In this document: one piece after another, positions 19,890-34,290 of the stretch | Numbering within the stretch: position 1 is the stretch's first letter | How the letters are laid out: every line of letters begins with the position of its first letter | DNA from: Litoditis marina | Lineage: Eukaryota; Nematoda; Chromadorea; Rhabditida; Rhabditidae | Assembly (NCBI GenBank): GCA_964036275.1 | Contig: OZ038435.1 | Span: 12,563,634-12,627,633 of the forward strand | DNA: 64,000 nucleotides | Direction of reading: 5' to 3' | The notes under the pieces: model-generated | The model's database searches: none | Told to the model about the DNA's origin: nothing | The model's input: only the letters and a program-made list of their open reading frames with translations | Translations under genes and position numbers: made by a program

Positions 19890-22800
19890 AATGGAGTTGC
19901 GATTTTCGCCCTACGTGGGATTTAGTGTTCAAACTTGGTATTTTTGAACTCCTCTCATGTGTAGAAACTTAAAAATGTTCATCTTATTTGCATAAGTTGA
20001 AACAGTCCCGAAATAATTGAGTAGCGGTGCTAACCAAAAACACCCCCAAGTTGACGTGAATGGAGTTGCGATTTTCGCCCTACGTGAGATTTAGTGTTCA
20101 AACTTGGTATTTTTGAACTCCTCTCATGTGTAGAAACTCAAAAATGTTCTTCTTATTAGCATAAGTTGAAACAGTCCCGAAATAATTGAGTGGCGGTGCT
20201 AACCAAAAACACCCCCCAAGTTGACGTGAATGGAGTTGCGATTTTCGCCCTACGTGAGATTTAGTGTTCAAACTTGGTATTTTTGAACTCCTCTCATGTG
20301 TAGAAACTCAAAAATGTTCATCTTATTTGCATAAGTTGAAACAGTCCCGAAATAATTGAGTGGCGGTGCTAACCAAAAACACCCCCAAATTGACGCGAAT
20401 GGAGTTGCGATTTTCGCCCTACGTGGGATTTAGTGTTCAAATTTGGTATTTTTGAACTCTTCTCATGTGTAGAAACTCAAAAATGTTCATATTATTTGCA
20501 TAAGTTGAAACAGTCCCGAAATAATTGAGTGGCGGTGCTAACCAAAAACACCCCCAAATTGACGCGAATGGAGTTGCGATTTTCGCCCTACGTGGGATTT
20601 AGTGTTCAAACTTGGTATTTTTGAACTCCTCTCATGTGTAGAAACTTAAAAATGTTCATCTTATTTGCATAAGTTGAAACAGTCCCGAAATAATTGAGTG
20701 GCGGTGCTAACCAAAAACACCCCCAAATTGACGCGAATGGAGTTGCGATTTTCGCCCTACGTGGGATTTAGTGTTCAAACTTGGTATTTTTGAACTCCTC
20801 TCATGTGTAGAAACTTAAAAATGTTCATCTTATTTGCATAAGTTGAAACAGTCCCGAAATAATTGAGTGGCGGTGCTAACCAAAAACACTCTCTAATTGA
20901 CGTGAATGGAGTTGCGATTTTCGCCCTACGTGAGATTTAGTGTTCAAAATTGGTATTTTTGAACTCCTCTCATGTGTAGAAACTTAAAAATGTTCATCTT
21001 ATTAGCATAAGTTGAAACAGTCCCGAAATAATTGAGTGGCGGTGCTAACCAAAAACACTCTCTAATTGACGTGAATGGAGTTGCGATTTTCGCCCTACGT
21101 GAGATTTAGTGTTCAAAATTGGTATTTTTGAACTCCTCTCATGTGTAGAAACTTAAAAATGTTCATCTTATTAGCATAAGTTGAAACAGTCCCGAAAAAA
21201 TTGAGTGGCGGTGCTAACCAAAAACACCCCCAAATTGACGTGAATGGAGTTGCGATTTTCGCCCTACGTGAGATTTAGTGTTCAAACTTGGTATTTTTGA
21301 AATCCTCTCATGTGTAGAAACTTAAAAATGTTTATCTTATTAGCATAAGTTGAAACAGTCCCGAAATAATTGAGTGGCGGTGCTAACCAAAAACACCCCC
21401 AAATTGACGTGAATGGAGTTGCGATTTTTGCCCTACGTGAGATTTAGTGTTCAAACTTGGTATTTTTGAACTCCTCTCATGTGTAGAAACTTAAAAATGT
21501 TCATCTTATTAGCATAAGTTGAAACAGTCCCGAAATAATTGAGTGGCGGTGCTAACCAAAAACACCCCCAAATTGACGCGAATGGAGTTGCGATTTTCGC
21601 CCTACGTGGGATTTAGTGTTCAAACTTGGTATTTTTGAACTCCTCTCATGTGTAGAAACTTAAAAATGTTCATCTTATTTGCATAAGTTGAAACAGTCCC
21701 GAAATAATTGAGTAGCGGTGCTAACCAAAAACACCCCCAAGTTGACGTGAATGGAGTTGCGATTTTCGCCCTACGTGAGATTTAGTGTTCAAACTTGGTA
21801 TTTTTGAACTCCTCTCATGTGTAGAAACTCAAAAATGTTCATCTTATTAGCATAAGTTGAAACAGTCCCGAAATAATTGAGTGGCGGTGCTAACCAAAAA
21901 CACCCCCCAAGTTGACGTGAATGGAGTTGCGATTTTCGCCCTACGTGAGATTTAGTGTTCAAACTTGGTATTTTTGAACTCCTCTCATGTGTAGAAACTC
22001 AAAAATGTTCATCTTATTTGCATAAGTTGAAACAGTCCCGAAATAATTGAGTGGCGGTGCTAACCAAAAACACCCCCAAATTGACGCGAATGGAGTTGCG
22101 ATTTTCGCCCTACGTGGGATTTAGTGTTCAAATTTGGTATTTTTGAACTCTTCTCATGTGTAGAAACTCAAAAATGTTCATATTATTTGCATAAGTTGAA
22201 ACAGTCCCGAAATAATTGAGTGGCGGTGCTAACCAAAAACACCCCCAAATTGACGCGAATGGAGTTGCGATTTTCGCCCTACGTGGGATTTAGTGTTCAA
22301 ACTTGGTATTTTTGAACTCCTCTCATGTGTAGAAACTTAAAAATGTTCATCTTATTTGCATAAGTTGAAACAGTCCCGGAATAATTGAGTGGCGGTGCTA
22401 ACCAAAAACACTCTCTAATTGACGTGAATGGAGTTGCGATTTTCGCCCTACGTGAGATTTAGTGTTCAAAATTGGTATTTTTGAACTCCTCTCATGTGTA
22501 GAAACTTAAAAATGTTCATCTTATTAGCATAAGTTGAAACAGTCCCGAAAAAATTGAGTGGCGGTGCTAACCAAAAACACCCCCAAATTGACGTGAATGG
22601 AGTTGCGATTTTCGCCCTACGTGAGATTTAGTGTTCAAACTTGGTATTTTTGAAATCCTCTCATGTGTAAAAACTTAAAAATGTTTATCTTATTAGCATA
22701 AGTTGAAACAGTCCCGAAATAATTGAGTGGCGGTGCTAACCAAAAACACCCCCAAATTGACGTGAATGGAGTTGCGATTTTTGCCCTACGTGAGATTTAG

Positions 22801-23200
22801 TGTTCAAACTTGGTATTTTTGAACTCCTCTCATGTGTAGAAACTTAAAAATGTTCATCTTATTAGCATAAGTTGAAACAGTCCCGAAATAATTGAGTGGC
22901 GGTGCTAACCAAAAACACCCCCAAATTGACGTGAATGGAGTTGCGATTTTCGCCCTACGTGAGATTTAGTGTTCAAACTTGGTATTTTTGAACTCCTCTC
23001 ATGTGTAGAAACTTAAAAATGTTTATCTTATTAGCATAAGTTGAAACAGTCCCGAAATAATTGAGTGGCGGTGCTAACCAAAAACACCCCCAAATTGACG
23101 TGAATGGAGTTGCGATTTTCGCCCTACGTGAGATTTAGTGTTCAAACTTGGTATTTTTGAACTCCTCTCATGTGTAGAAACTTCAAAATGTGCATCTTAT
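19890..23200 (+). repeat. 10-monomer (1690 bp) tandem duplication
   Basis: TTCATATTATTTGC at 20487 and 22177 are 1690 bp apart, and the ACCCCCCAAG insertion near 20212 recurs near 21902. The variant ACTCTCTAATTG occurs twice in the first copy (about 20890 and 21060) but once in the second (about 22410), so the copies differ by one lost or gained monomer at that point. Confidence 0.75.
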
Positions 23201-23269
23201 TAGCATAAGTTGAAACAGTCCCGAAATAATTGAGTGGCGGTGCTAACCAAAAACACCCCCAAATTGACG

Positions 23270-25970
23270 TGAATGGAGTTGCGATTTTCGCCCTACGTGA
23301 GATTTAGTGTTCAAACTTGGTATTTTTAAACTCCTCTCATGTGTAGAAACTCAAAAATGTTCATCTTATTAGCATAAGTTGAAACAGTCCCGAAATAATT
23401 GAGTGGCGGTGCTAACCAAAAACACCCCCAAGTTGACGTGAATGGAGTTGCGATTTTCGCCCTACGTGAGATTTAGTGTTCAAACTTGGTATTTTTGAAC
23501 TCCTCTCATGTGTAGAAACTTAAAAATGTTCATCTTATTAGCATAAGTTGAAACAGTCCCGAAATAATTGAGTGGCGGTGCTAACCAAAAACACCCCCAA
23601 ATTGACGCGAATGGAGTTGCGATTTTCGCCCTACGTGGGATTTAGTGTTCAAATTTGGTATTTTTGAACTCCTCTCATGTGTAGAAACTTAAAAATGTTC
23701 ATCTTATTAGCATAAGTTGAAACAGTCCCGAAATAATTGAGTGGCGGTGCTAACCAAAAACACCCCCAAATTGACGCGAATGGAGTTGCGATTTTCGCCC
23801 TACGTGGGATTTAGTGTTCAAATTTGGTATTTTTGAACTCTTCTCATGTGTAGAAACTCAAAAATGTTCATATTATTTGCATAAGTTGAAACAGTCCCGA
23901 AATAATTGAGTGGCGGTGCTAACCAAAAACACCCCCAAATTGACGTGAATGGAGTTGCGATTTTCGCCCTACGTGAGATTTAGTGTTCAAACTTGGTATT
24001 TTTAAACTCCTCTCATGTGTAGAAACTCAAAAATGTTCATCTTATTAGCATAAGTTGAAACAGTCCCGAAATAATTGAGTGGCGGTGCTAACCAAAAACA
24101 CCCCCAAGTTGACGTGAATGGGGTTGCGATTTTCGCCCTACGTGAGATTTAGTGTTCAAACTTAGTATTTTTGAACTCCTCTCATGTGTAGAAACTTAAA
24201 AATGTTCATCTTATTTGCATAAGTTGAAACAGTCCCGAAATAATTGAGTGGCGCTGCTAACCAAAAACACTCTCAAATTGACGTGAATGGAGTTGCGATT
24301 TTCGCCCTACGTGAGATTTAGTGTTCAAACTTGGTATTTTTGAACTCCTCTCATGTGTAGAAACTTAAAAATGTTCATCTTATTTGCATAAGTTGAAACA
24401 GTCCCAAAATAATTGAGTGGCGGTGCTAATTAAAAACACTCTCAAATTGACGTGAATGGAGTTGCGATTTTCGCCCTACGTGAGATTCAGTGTTCAAACT
24501 TGGTATTTTTGAACTCCTCTCATGTGTAGAAACTCAAAAATGTTCATCTTATTAGCATAAGTTGAAACAGTCCCGAAATAATTGAGTGGCGGTGCTAACC
24601 AAAAACACCCCCAAATTGACGTGAATGGAGTTGCGATTTTCGCCCTACGTGAGATTTAGTGTTCAAACTTGGTATTTTTAAACTCCTCTCATGTGTAGAA
24701 ACTCAAAAATGTTCATCTTATTAGCATAAGTTGAAACAGTCCCGAAATAATTGAGTGGCGGTGCTAACCAAAAACACCCCCAAGTTGACGTGAATGGAGT
24801 TGCGATTTTCGCCCTACGTGAGATTTAGTGTTCAAACTTGGTATTTTTGAACTCCTCTCATGTGTAGAAACTTAAAAATGTTCATCTTATTAGCATAAGT
24901 TGAAACAGTCCCGAAATAATTGAGTGGCGGTGCTAACCAAAAACACCCCCAAATTGACGCGAATGGAGTTGCGATTTTCGCCCTACGTGGGATTTAGTGT
25001 TCAAATTTGGTATTTTTGAACTCCTCTCATGTGTAGAAACTTAAAAATGTTCATCTTATTAGCATAAGTTGAAACAGTCCCGAAATAATTGAGTGGCGGT
25101 GCTAACCAAAAACACCCCCAAATTGACGCGAATGGAGTTGCGATTTTCGCCCTACGTGGGATTTAGTGTTCAAATTTGGTATTTTTGAACTCTTCTCATG
25201 TGTAGAAACTCAAAAATGTTCATATTATTTGCATAAGTTGAAACAGTCCCGAAATAATTGAGTGGCGGTGCTAACCAAAAACACCCCCAAATTGACGTGA
25301 ATGGAGTTGCGATTTTCGCCCTACGTGAGATTTAGTGTTCAAACTTGGTATTTTTAAACTCCTCTCATGTGTAGAAACTCAAAAATGTTCATCTTATTAG
25401 CATAAGTTGAAACAGTCCCGAAATAATTGAGTGGCGGTGCTAACCAAAAACACCCCCAAGTTGACGTGAATGGGGTTGCGATTTTCGCCCTACGTGAGAT
25501 TTAGTGTTCAAACTTAGTATTTTTGAACTCCTCTCATGTGTAGAAACTTAAAAATGTTCATCTTATTTGCATAAGTTGAAACAGTCCCGAAATAATTGAG
25601 TGGCGCTGCTAACCAAAAACACTCTCAAATTGACGTGAATGGAGTTGCGATTTTCGCCCTACGTGAGATTTAGTGTTCAAACTTGGTATTTTTGAACTCC
25701 TCTCATGTGTAGAAACTTAAAAATGTTCATCTTATTTGCATAAGTTGAAACAGTCCCAAAATAATTGAGTGGCGGTGCTAATTAAAAACACTCTCAAATT
25801 GACGTGAATGGAGTTGCGATTTTCGCCCTACGTGAGATTCAGTGTTCAAACTTGGTATTTTTGAACTCCTCTCATGTGTAGAAACTCAAAAATGTTCATC
25901 TTATTAGCATAAGTTGAAACAGTCCCGAAATAATTGAGTGGCGGTGCTAACCAAAAACACTCTCAAATTG
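23270..25970 (+). repeat. 8-monomer (1352 bp) tandem duplication
   Basis: TATTTTTAAACTCC at 23321, 23997, 24673 and 25349 gives a 676 bp step (4 monomers). The private variant GTGAATGGGGTTG at ~24115 recurs at ~25467, exactly 1352 bp later, together with CTTAGTATTT, TGGCGCTGC and GCTAATTAAA. The two 8-monomer copies look almost identical, so the event is recent. Confidence 0.85.
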
Positions 25971-28099
25971 ACGTGAATGGAGTTGCGATTTTCGCCCTAC
26001 GTGAGATTTAGTGTTAAAACTTGGTATTTTTGAACTCCTCTCATGTGTAGAAACTTAAAAATGTTCATCTTATTTGCGTAAGTTGAAACAGTCCCGAAAT
26101 AATTGAGTGGCGGTGCTAACCAAAAACACCCCCAAATTGACGGGAATGGAGTTGCGATTTTCGCCCTACGTGGGATTTAGTGTTCAAACTTGGTATTTTT
26201 GAACTCCTCTCATGTGTAGAAACTTTAAAATGTTCATCTTATTTGCATAAGTTGAAACAGTCCCGAAATAATTGAGTGGCAGTGCTAACCAAAAACACCC
26301 CCAAGTTGACGTGAATGGAGTTGCGATTTTCGCCCTACGTGAGATTTAGTGTTCAAACTTGGTATTTTTGAACTCCTCTCATGTGTAGAAACTCATAAAT
26401 GTTCATCTTATTTGCATAAGTTGAAACAGTCCCGAAATAATTGAGTGGCGGTGCTAACCAAAAACACCCCCAAGTTGACGTGAATGGAGTTGCGATTTTT
26501 GCCCTACGTGGGATTTAGTGTTCAAACTTGGTATTTTTGAACTCCTCTCATGTGTAGAAACTTAAAAATGTTCATCTTATTTGCATAAGTTGAAACAGTC
26601 CCGAAATAATTGAGTGGCGGTGCTAACCAAAAACACTCTCAAATTGACGTGAATGGAGTTGCGATTTTCGCCCTACGTGAGATTTAGTGTTCAAACTTGG
26701 TATTTTTGAACTCCTCTCATGTGTAGAAACTCAAAAATGTTCATCTTATTAGCATAAATTGAAACAGTCCCGAAATAATTGAGTGGCGGTGCTAACCAAA
26801 AACACCCCCAAGTTGACGTGAATGGAGTTGCGATTTTCGCCCTACGTGGGATTTAGTGTTCAAACTTGGTATTTTTGAACTCCTCTCATGTGTAGAAACT
26901 CAAAAATGTTCATCTTATTTGCATAAGTTGAAACAGTCCCGAAATAATTGAGTGGCGGTGCTAACCAAAAACACCCCCAAGTTGACGTGAATGGAGTTGC
27001 GATTTTCGCCCTACGTGAGATTTAGTGTTAAAACTTGGTATTTTTGAACTCCTCTCATGTGTAGAAACTCATAAATGTTCATCTTATTTGCATAAGTTGA
27101 AACAGTCCCGAAATAATTGAGTGGCGGTGCTAACCAAAAACACCCCCAAGTTGACGTGAATGGAGTTGCGATTTTCGCCCTACGTGGGATTTAGTGTTCA
27201 AACTTGGTATTTTTGAACTCCTCTCATGTGTAGAAACTTAAAAATGTTCATCTTATTTGCATAAGTTGAAACAGTCCCGAAATAATTGAGTGGCGGTGCT
27301 AACCAAAAACACCCCCAAATTGACGTGAATGGAGTTGCGATTTTCGCCCTACGTGGGATTTAGTGTTCAAACTTGGTATTTTTGAACTCCTCTCATGTGT
27401 AGAAACTCAAAAATGTTCATCTTATTAGCATAAATTGAAACAGTCCCGAAATAATTGAGTGGCGGTGCTAACCAAAAACACTCTCAAATTGACGTGAATG
27501 GAGTTGCGATTTTCGCCCTACGTGAGATTTAGTGTTCAAACTTGGTATTTTTGAACTCCTCTCATGTGTAGAAACTCAAAAATGTTCATCTTATTAGCAT
27601 AAGTTGAAACAGTCCCAAAATAATTGAGTGGCGGTGCTAACCAAAAACACCCCCAAGTTGACGTGAATGGAGTTGCGATTTTCGCCCTACGTGAGATTTA
27701 GTGTTCAAACTTGGTATTTGTGAACTCCTCTCATGTGTAGAAACTCAAAAATGTTCATCTTATTAGCATAAGTTGAAACAGTCCCGAAATAATTGAGTGG
27801 CGGTGCTAACCAAAAACACCCCCAAGTTGACGTGAACGGAGTTGCGATTTTCGCCCTACGTGAGATTTAGTGTTCAAACTTGGTATTTGTGAACTCCTCT
27901 CATGTGTAGAAACTCAAAAATGTTCATCTTATTAGCATAAGTTGAAACAGTCCCGAAATAATTGAGTGGCGGTGCTAACCAAAAACACCCCCAAGTTGAC
28001 GTGAATGGAGTTGCGATTTTCGCCCTACGTGAGATTTTGTGTTCAAACTTGGTATTTTTGAACTCCTCTCATGTGTAGAAACTTAAAAATGTTCATCTT

Positions 28100-31000
28100 A
28101 TTAGCATAAGTTGAAACAGTCCCGAAATAATTGAGTGGCGGTGCTAACCAAAAACACCCCCAAGTTGACGTGAATGGAGTTGCGATTTTCGCCCTACGTG
28201 AGATTTAGTGTTCAAACTTGGTATTTTTGAACTCCTCTCATGTGTAGAAACTTAAAAATGTTCTTCTTATTTGCATAAGTTGAAACAGTCCCGAAATAAT
28301 TGAGTGGCGGTGCTAATTAAAAACACTCTCAAGTTGACGTGAATGGAGTTGCGATTTTCGCCCTACGTGGGATTTAGTGTTCAAACTTGGTATTTTTGAA
28401 CTCCTCTCATGTGTAGAAACTTAAAAATGTTCACCTTATTTGCATAAGTTGAAACAGTCCCGAAATAATTGAGTGGCGGTGCTAACCAAAAACACCCCCA
28501 AATTGACGTGAATGGAGTTGCGATTTTCGCCCTACGTGAGATTTAGTGTTCAAACTTGGTATTTTTGAACTCCTCTCATGTGTAGAAACTCAAAAATGTT
28601 CATCTTATTAGCATAAGTTGAAACAGTCCCGAAATAATTGAGTGGCGGTGCTAACCAAAAACACCCCCAAGTTGACGTGAATGGAGTTGCGATTTTCGCC
28701 CTACGTGAGATTTAGTGTTCAAACTTGGTATTTTTGAACTCCTCTCATGTGTAGAAACTCAAAAATGTTCATCTTATTTGCATAAGTTGAAACAGTCCCG
28801 AAATAATTGAGTGGCGGTGCTAACCAAAAACACCCCCAAGTTGACGTGAATGGAGTTGCGATTTTCGCCCTACGTGAGATTTAGTGTTCAAACTTGGTAT
28901 TTTTGAACTCCTCTCATGTGTAGAAACTCAAAAATGTTCATCTTATTTGCATAAGTTGAAACAGTCCCGAAATAATTGAGTGGCGGTGCTAACCAAAAAC
29001 ACCCCCAAATTGACGTGAATGGAGTTGCGATTTTCGCCCTACGTGAGATTTAGTATTCAAACTTGGTATTTTTGAACTACTCTCATGTGTAGAAACTCAA
29101 TAATGTTCATCTTATTAGCGTAAGTTGAAACAGTCCCGAAATAATTGAGTGGCGGTGCTAACCAAAAACACTCTCAAATTGACGTGAATGGAGTTGCGAT
29201 TTTCGCCCTACGTGAGATTTAGTGTTCAAACTTGGTATTTTCGAACTCCTCTCATGTGTAGAAACTTAAAAATGTTCTTCTTATTTGCATAAGTTGAAAC
29301 AGTCCCAAAATAATTGAGTGGCGGTGCTAACCAAAAACACCCCCAAGTTGACGTGAATGGAGTTGCGATTTTCGCCCTACGTGAGATTTAGTGTTCAAAC
29401 TTGGTATTTTTGAACTCCTCTCATGTGTAGAAACTTAAAAATGTTCATCTTATTTGCATAAGTTGAAACAGTCCCGAAATAATTGAGTGGCCGTGCTAAC
29501 CAAAAACACTCTCAAATTGACGTGAATGGAGTTGCGATTTTCGCCCTACGTGAGATTTAGTGTTCAAACTTGGTATTTTTGAACTCCTCTCATGTGTAGA
29601 AACTTAAAAATGTTCATCTTATTTGCATAAGTTGAAACAGTCCCGAAATAATTGAGTGGCCGTGCTAACCAAAAACACTCTCAAATTGACGTGAATGGAG
29701 TTGCGATTTTCGCCCTACGTGGGATTTAGTGTTCAAACTTGGTATTTGTGAACTCCTCTCATGTGTAGAAACTCAAAAATGTTCATCTTATTAGCATAAG
29801 TTGAAACAGTCCCGAAATAATTGAGTGGCGGTGCTAACCAAAAACACCCCCAAGTTGACGTGAATGGAGTTGCGATTTTCGCCCTACGTGAGATTTAGTG
29901 TTCAAACTTGGTATTTTTGAACTCCTCTCATGTGTAGAAACTTAAAAATGTTCATCTTATTAGCATAAGTTGAAACAGTCCCGAAATAATTGAGTGGCGG
30001 TGCTAACCAAAAACACCCCCAAGTTGACGTGAATGGAGTTGCGATTTTCGCCCTACGTGAGATTTAGTGTTCAAACTTGGTATTTGTGAACCCCTCTCAT
30101 GTGTAGAAACTCAAAAATGTTCATCTTATTAGCATAAGTTGAAACAGTCCCGAAATAATTGAGTGGCGGTGCTAACTAAAAACACCCCCAAGTTGACGTG
30201 AATGGAGTTGCGATTTTCGCCCTACGTGAGATTTAGTGTTCAAACTTGGTATTTTTGAACTCCTCTCATGTGTAGAAACTTAAAAATGTTCATCTTATTA
30301 GCATAAGTTGAAACAGTCCCGAAATAATTGAGTGGCGGTGCTAACCAAAAACACCCCCAAGTTGACGTGAATGGAGTTGCGATTTTCGCCCTACGTGGGA
30401 TTTAGTGTTCAAACTTGGTATTTTTGAACTCCTCTCATGTGTAGAAACTTAAAAATGTTCATCTTATTAGCATAAGTTGAAACAGTCCCAAAATAATTGA
30501 GTGGCGGTGCTAACCAAAAACACCCCCAAGTTGACGTGAATGGAGTTGCGATTTTCGCCCTACGTGAGATTTAGTGTTCAAACTTGGTATTTGTGAACTC
30601 CTCTCATGTGTAGAAACTCAAAAATGTTCATCTTATTAGCATAAGTTGAAACAGTCCCGAAATAATTGAGTGGCGGTGCTAACCAAAAACACCCCCAAGT
30701 TGACGTGAATGGAGTTGCGATTTTCGCCCTACGTGAGATTTAGTGTTCAAACTTGGTATTTTTGAACTCCTCTCATGTGTAGAAACTTAAAAATGTTCAT
30801 CTTATTAGCATAAGTTGAAACAGTCCCGAAATAATTGAGTGGCGGTGCTAACCAAAAACACCCCCAAGTTGACGTGAATGGAGTTGCGATTTTCGCCCTA
30901 CGTGAGATTTAGTGTTCAAACTTGGTATTTGTGAACTCCTCTCATGTGTAGAAACTCAAAAATGTTCATCTTATTAGCGTAAGTTGAAACAGTCCCGAAA

Positions 31001-32600
31001 TAATTGAGTGGCGGTGCTAACCAAAAACACCCCCAAGTTGACGTGAATGGAGTTGCGATTTTCGCCCTACGTGAGATTTAGTGTTCAAACTTGGTATTTT
31101 TGAACTCCTCTCATGTGTAGAAACTTAAAAATGTTCATCTTATTAGCATAAGTTGAAACAGTCCCGAAATAATTGAGTGGCGGTGCTAACCAAAAACACC
31201 CCCAAGTTGACGTGAATGGAGTTGCGATTTTCGCCCTACGTGAGATTTAGTGTTCAAACTTGGTATTTTTGAACTCCTCTCATGTGTAGAAACTTAAAAA
31301 TGTTCTTCTTATTTGCATAAGTTGAAACAGTCCCGAAATAATTGAGTGGCGGTGCTAATTAAAAACACTCTCAAGTTGACGTGAATGGAGTTGCGATTTT
31401 CGCCCTACGTGGGATTTAGTGTTCAAACTTGGTATTTTTGAACTCCTCTCATGTGTAGAAACTTAAAAATGTTCATCTTATTTGCATAAGTTGAAACAGT
31501 CCCGAAATAATTGAGTGGCGGTGCTAACCAAAAACACCCCCAAATTGACGTGAATGGAGTTGCGATTTTCGCCCTACGTGAGATTTAGTGTTCAAACTTG
31601 GTATTTTTGAACTCCTCTCATGTGTAGAAACTCAAAAATGTTCATCTTATTAGCATAAGTTGAAACAGTCCCGAAATAATTGAGTGGCGGTGCTAACCAA
31701 AAACACCCCCAAGTTGACGTGAATGGAGTTGCGATTTTCGCCCTACGTGAGATTTAGTGTTCAAACTTGGTATTTTTGAACTCCTCTCATGTGTAGAAAC
31801 TTAAAAATGTTCATCTTATTAGCATAAGTTGAAACAGTCCCGAAATAATTGAGTGGCGGTGCTAACCAAAAACACCCCCAAATTGACGTGAATGGAGTTG
31901 CGATTTTCGCCCTACGTGAGATTTAGTATTCAAACTTGGTATTTTTGAACTACTCTCATGTGTAGAAACTCAATAATGTTCATCTTATTAGCGTAAGTTG
32001 AAACAGTCCCGAAATAATTGAGTGGCGGTGCTAACCAAAAACACTCTCAAATTGACGTGAATGGAGTTGCGATTTTCGCCCTACGTGAGATTTAGTGTTC
32101 AAACTTGGTATTTTCGAACTCCTCTCATGTGTGGAAACTTAAAAATGTTCTTCTTATTTGCATAAGTTGAAACAGTCCCAAAATAATTGAGTGGCGGTGC
32201 TAACCAAAAACACCCCCAAGTTGACGTGAATGGAGTTGCGATTTTCGCCCTACGTGAGATTTAGTGTTCAAACTTGGTATTTTTGAACTCCTCTCATGTG
32301 TAGAAACTTAAAAATGTTCATCTTATTTGCATAAGTTGAAACAGTCCCGAAATAATTGAGTGGCCGTGCTAACCAAAAACACTCTCAAATTGACGTGAAT
32401 GGAGTTGCGATTTTCGCCCTACGTGAGATTTAGTGTTCAAACTTGGTATTTTTGAACTCCTCTCATGTGTAGAAACTTAAAAATGTTCATCTTATTTGCA
32501 TAAGTTGAAACAGTCCCGAAATAATTGAGTGGCCGTGCTAACCAAAAACACTCTCAAATTGACGTGAATGGAGTTGCGATTTTCGCCCTACGTGAGATTT
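28100..32600 (+). repeat. 18-monomer spaced duplication, second copy one monomer shorter
   Basis: GCTAATTAAAAACACTCTC at ~28312 recurs at ~31354 (offset 3042 = 18 x 169). Downstream, GTATTCAAAC with GAACTACTC at 29053 recurs at 31926 (offset 2873 = 17 x 169), so one monomer is missing from the second copy. Similarity continues to about 29700 and 32570. The intervening part (29.7-31.2 kb) is rich in GGTATTTGTGAAC monomers. Confidence 0.7.
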
Positions 32601-32770
32601 AGTGTTCAAACTTGGTATTTTTGAACTCCTCTCATGTGTAGAAACTTAAAAATGTTCATCTTATTTGCATAAGTTGAAACAGTCCCGAAATAATTGAGTG
32701 GCGGTGCTAACCAAAAACACCCCCAAATTGACGTGAATGGAGTTGCGATTTTCGCCCTACGTGAGATTTA

Positions 32771-34290
32771 GTATTCAAACTTGGTATTTTTGAACTACTC
32801 TCATGTGTAGAAACTTAAAAATGTTCTTCTTATTTGCATAAGTTGAAACAGTCCCGAAATAATTGAGTGGCGGTGCTAATTAAAAACACTCTCAAGTTGA
32901 CGTGAATGGAGTTGCGATTTTCGCCCTACGTGGGATTTAGTGTTCAAACTTGGTATTTTTGAACTCCTCTCATGTGTAGAAACTTAAAAATGTTCATCTT
33001 ATTTGCATAAGTTGAAACAGTCCCGAAATAATTGAGTGGCGGTGCTAACCAAAAACACCCCCAAATTGACGTGAATGGAGTTGCGATTTTCGCCCTACGT
33101 GGGATTTAGTGTTCAAACTTGGTATTTTTGAACTCCTCTCATGTGTAGAAACTTAAAAATGTTCATCTTATTTGCATAAGTTGAAACAGTCCCGAAATAA
33201 TTGAGTGGCGGTGCTAACCAAAAACACCCCCAAATTGACGTGAATGGAGTTGCGATTTTCGCCCTACGTGAGATTTAGTATTCAAACTTGGTATTTTTGA
33301 ACTACTCTCATGTGTAGAAACTTAAAAATGTTCTTCTTATTTGCATAAGTTGAAACAGTCCCGAAATAATTGAGTGGCGGTGCTAATTAAAAACACTCTC
33401 AAGTTGACGTGAATGGAGTTGCGATTTTCGCCCTACGTGGGATTTAGTGTTCAAACTTGGTATTTTTGAACTCCTCTCATGTGTAGAAACTTAAAAATGT
33501 TCATCTTATTTGCATAAGTTGAAACAGTCCCGAAATAATTGAGTGGCGGTGCTAACCAAAAACACCCCCAAATTGACGTGAATGGAGTTGCGATTTTCGC
33601 CCTACGTGGGATTTAGTGTTCAAACTTGGTATTTTTGAACTCCTCTCATGTGTAGAAACTTAAAAATGTTCATCTTATTTGCATAAGTTGAAACAGTCCC
33701 GAAATAATTGAGTGGCGGTGCTAACCAAAAACACCCCCAAATTGACGTGAATGGAGTTGCGATTTTCGCCCTACGTGAGATTTAGTATTCAAACTTGGTA
33801 TTTTTGAACTACTCTCATGTGTAGAAACTTAAAAATGTTCTTCTTATTTGCATAAGTTGAAACAGTCCCGAAATAATTGAGTGGCGGTGCTAATTAAAAA
33901 CACTCTCAAGTTGACGTGAATGGAGTTGCGATTTTCGCCCTATGTGGGATTTAGTGTTCAAACTTGGTATTTTTGAACTCCTCTCATGTGTAGAAACTTA
34001 AAAATGTTCATCTTATTTGCATAAGTTGAAACAGTCCCGAAATAATTGAGTGGCGGTGCTAACCAAAAACACCCCCAAATTGACGTGAATGGAGTTGCGA
34101 TTTTTGCTCTACGTGGGATTTAGTGTTCAAACTTGGTATTTTTGAACTCCTCTCATGTGTAGAAACTTAAAAATGTTCATCTTATTTGCATAAGTTGAAA
34201 CAGTCCCGAAATAATTGAGTGGCGGTGCTAACCAAAAACACCCCCAAGTTGACGTGAATGGAGTTGCGATTTTCGCCCTACGTGAGATTT
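32771..34290 (+). repeat. 3-monomer (507 bp) higher-order repeat, three copies
   Basis: GTATTCAAAC with GAACTACTC starts at 32771, 33278 and 33785, exactly 507 bp apart. Each is followed in the same order by TGTTCTTCTT with GCTAATTAAA and then by two GTGGG-type monomers. The third copy has private changes (CCTATGTGGG, and TTTTTGCTCTACG). Confidence 0.85.
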
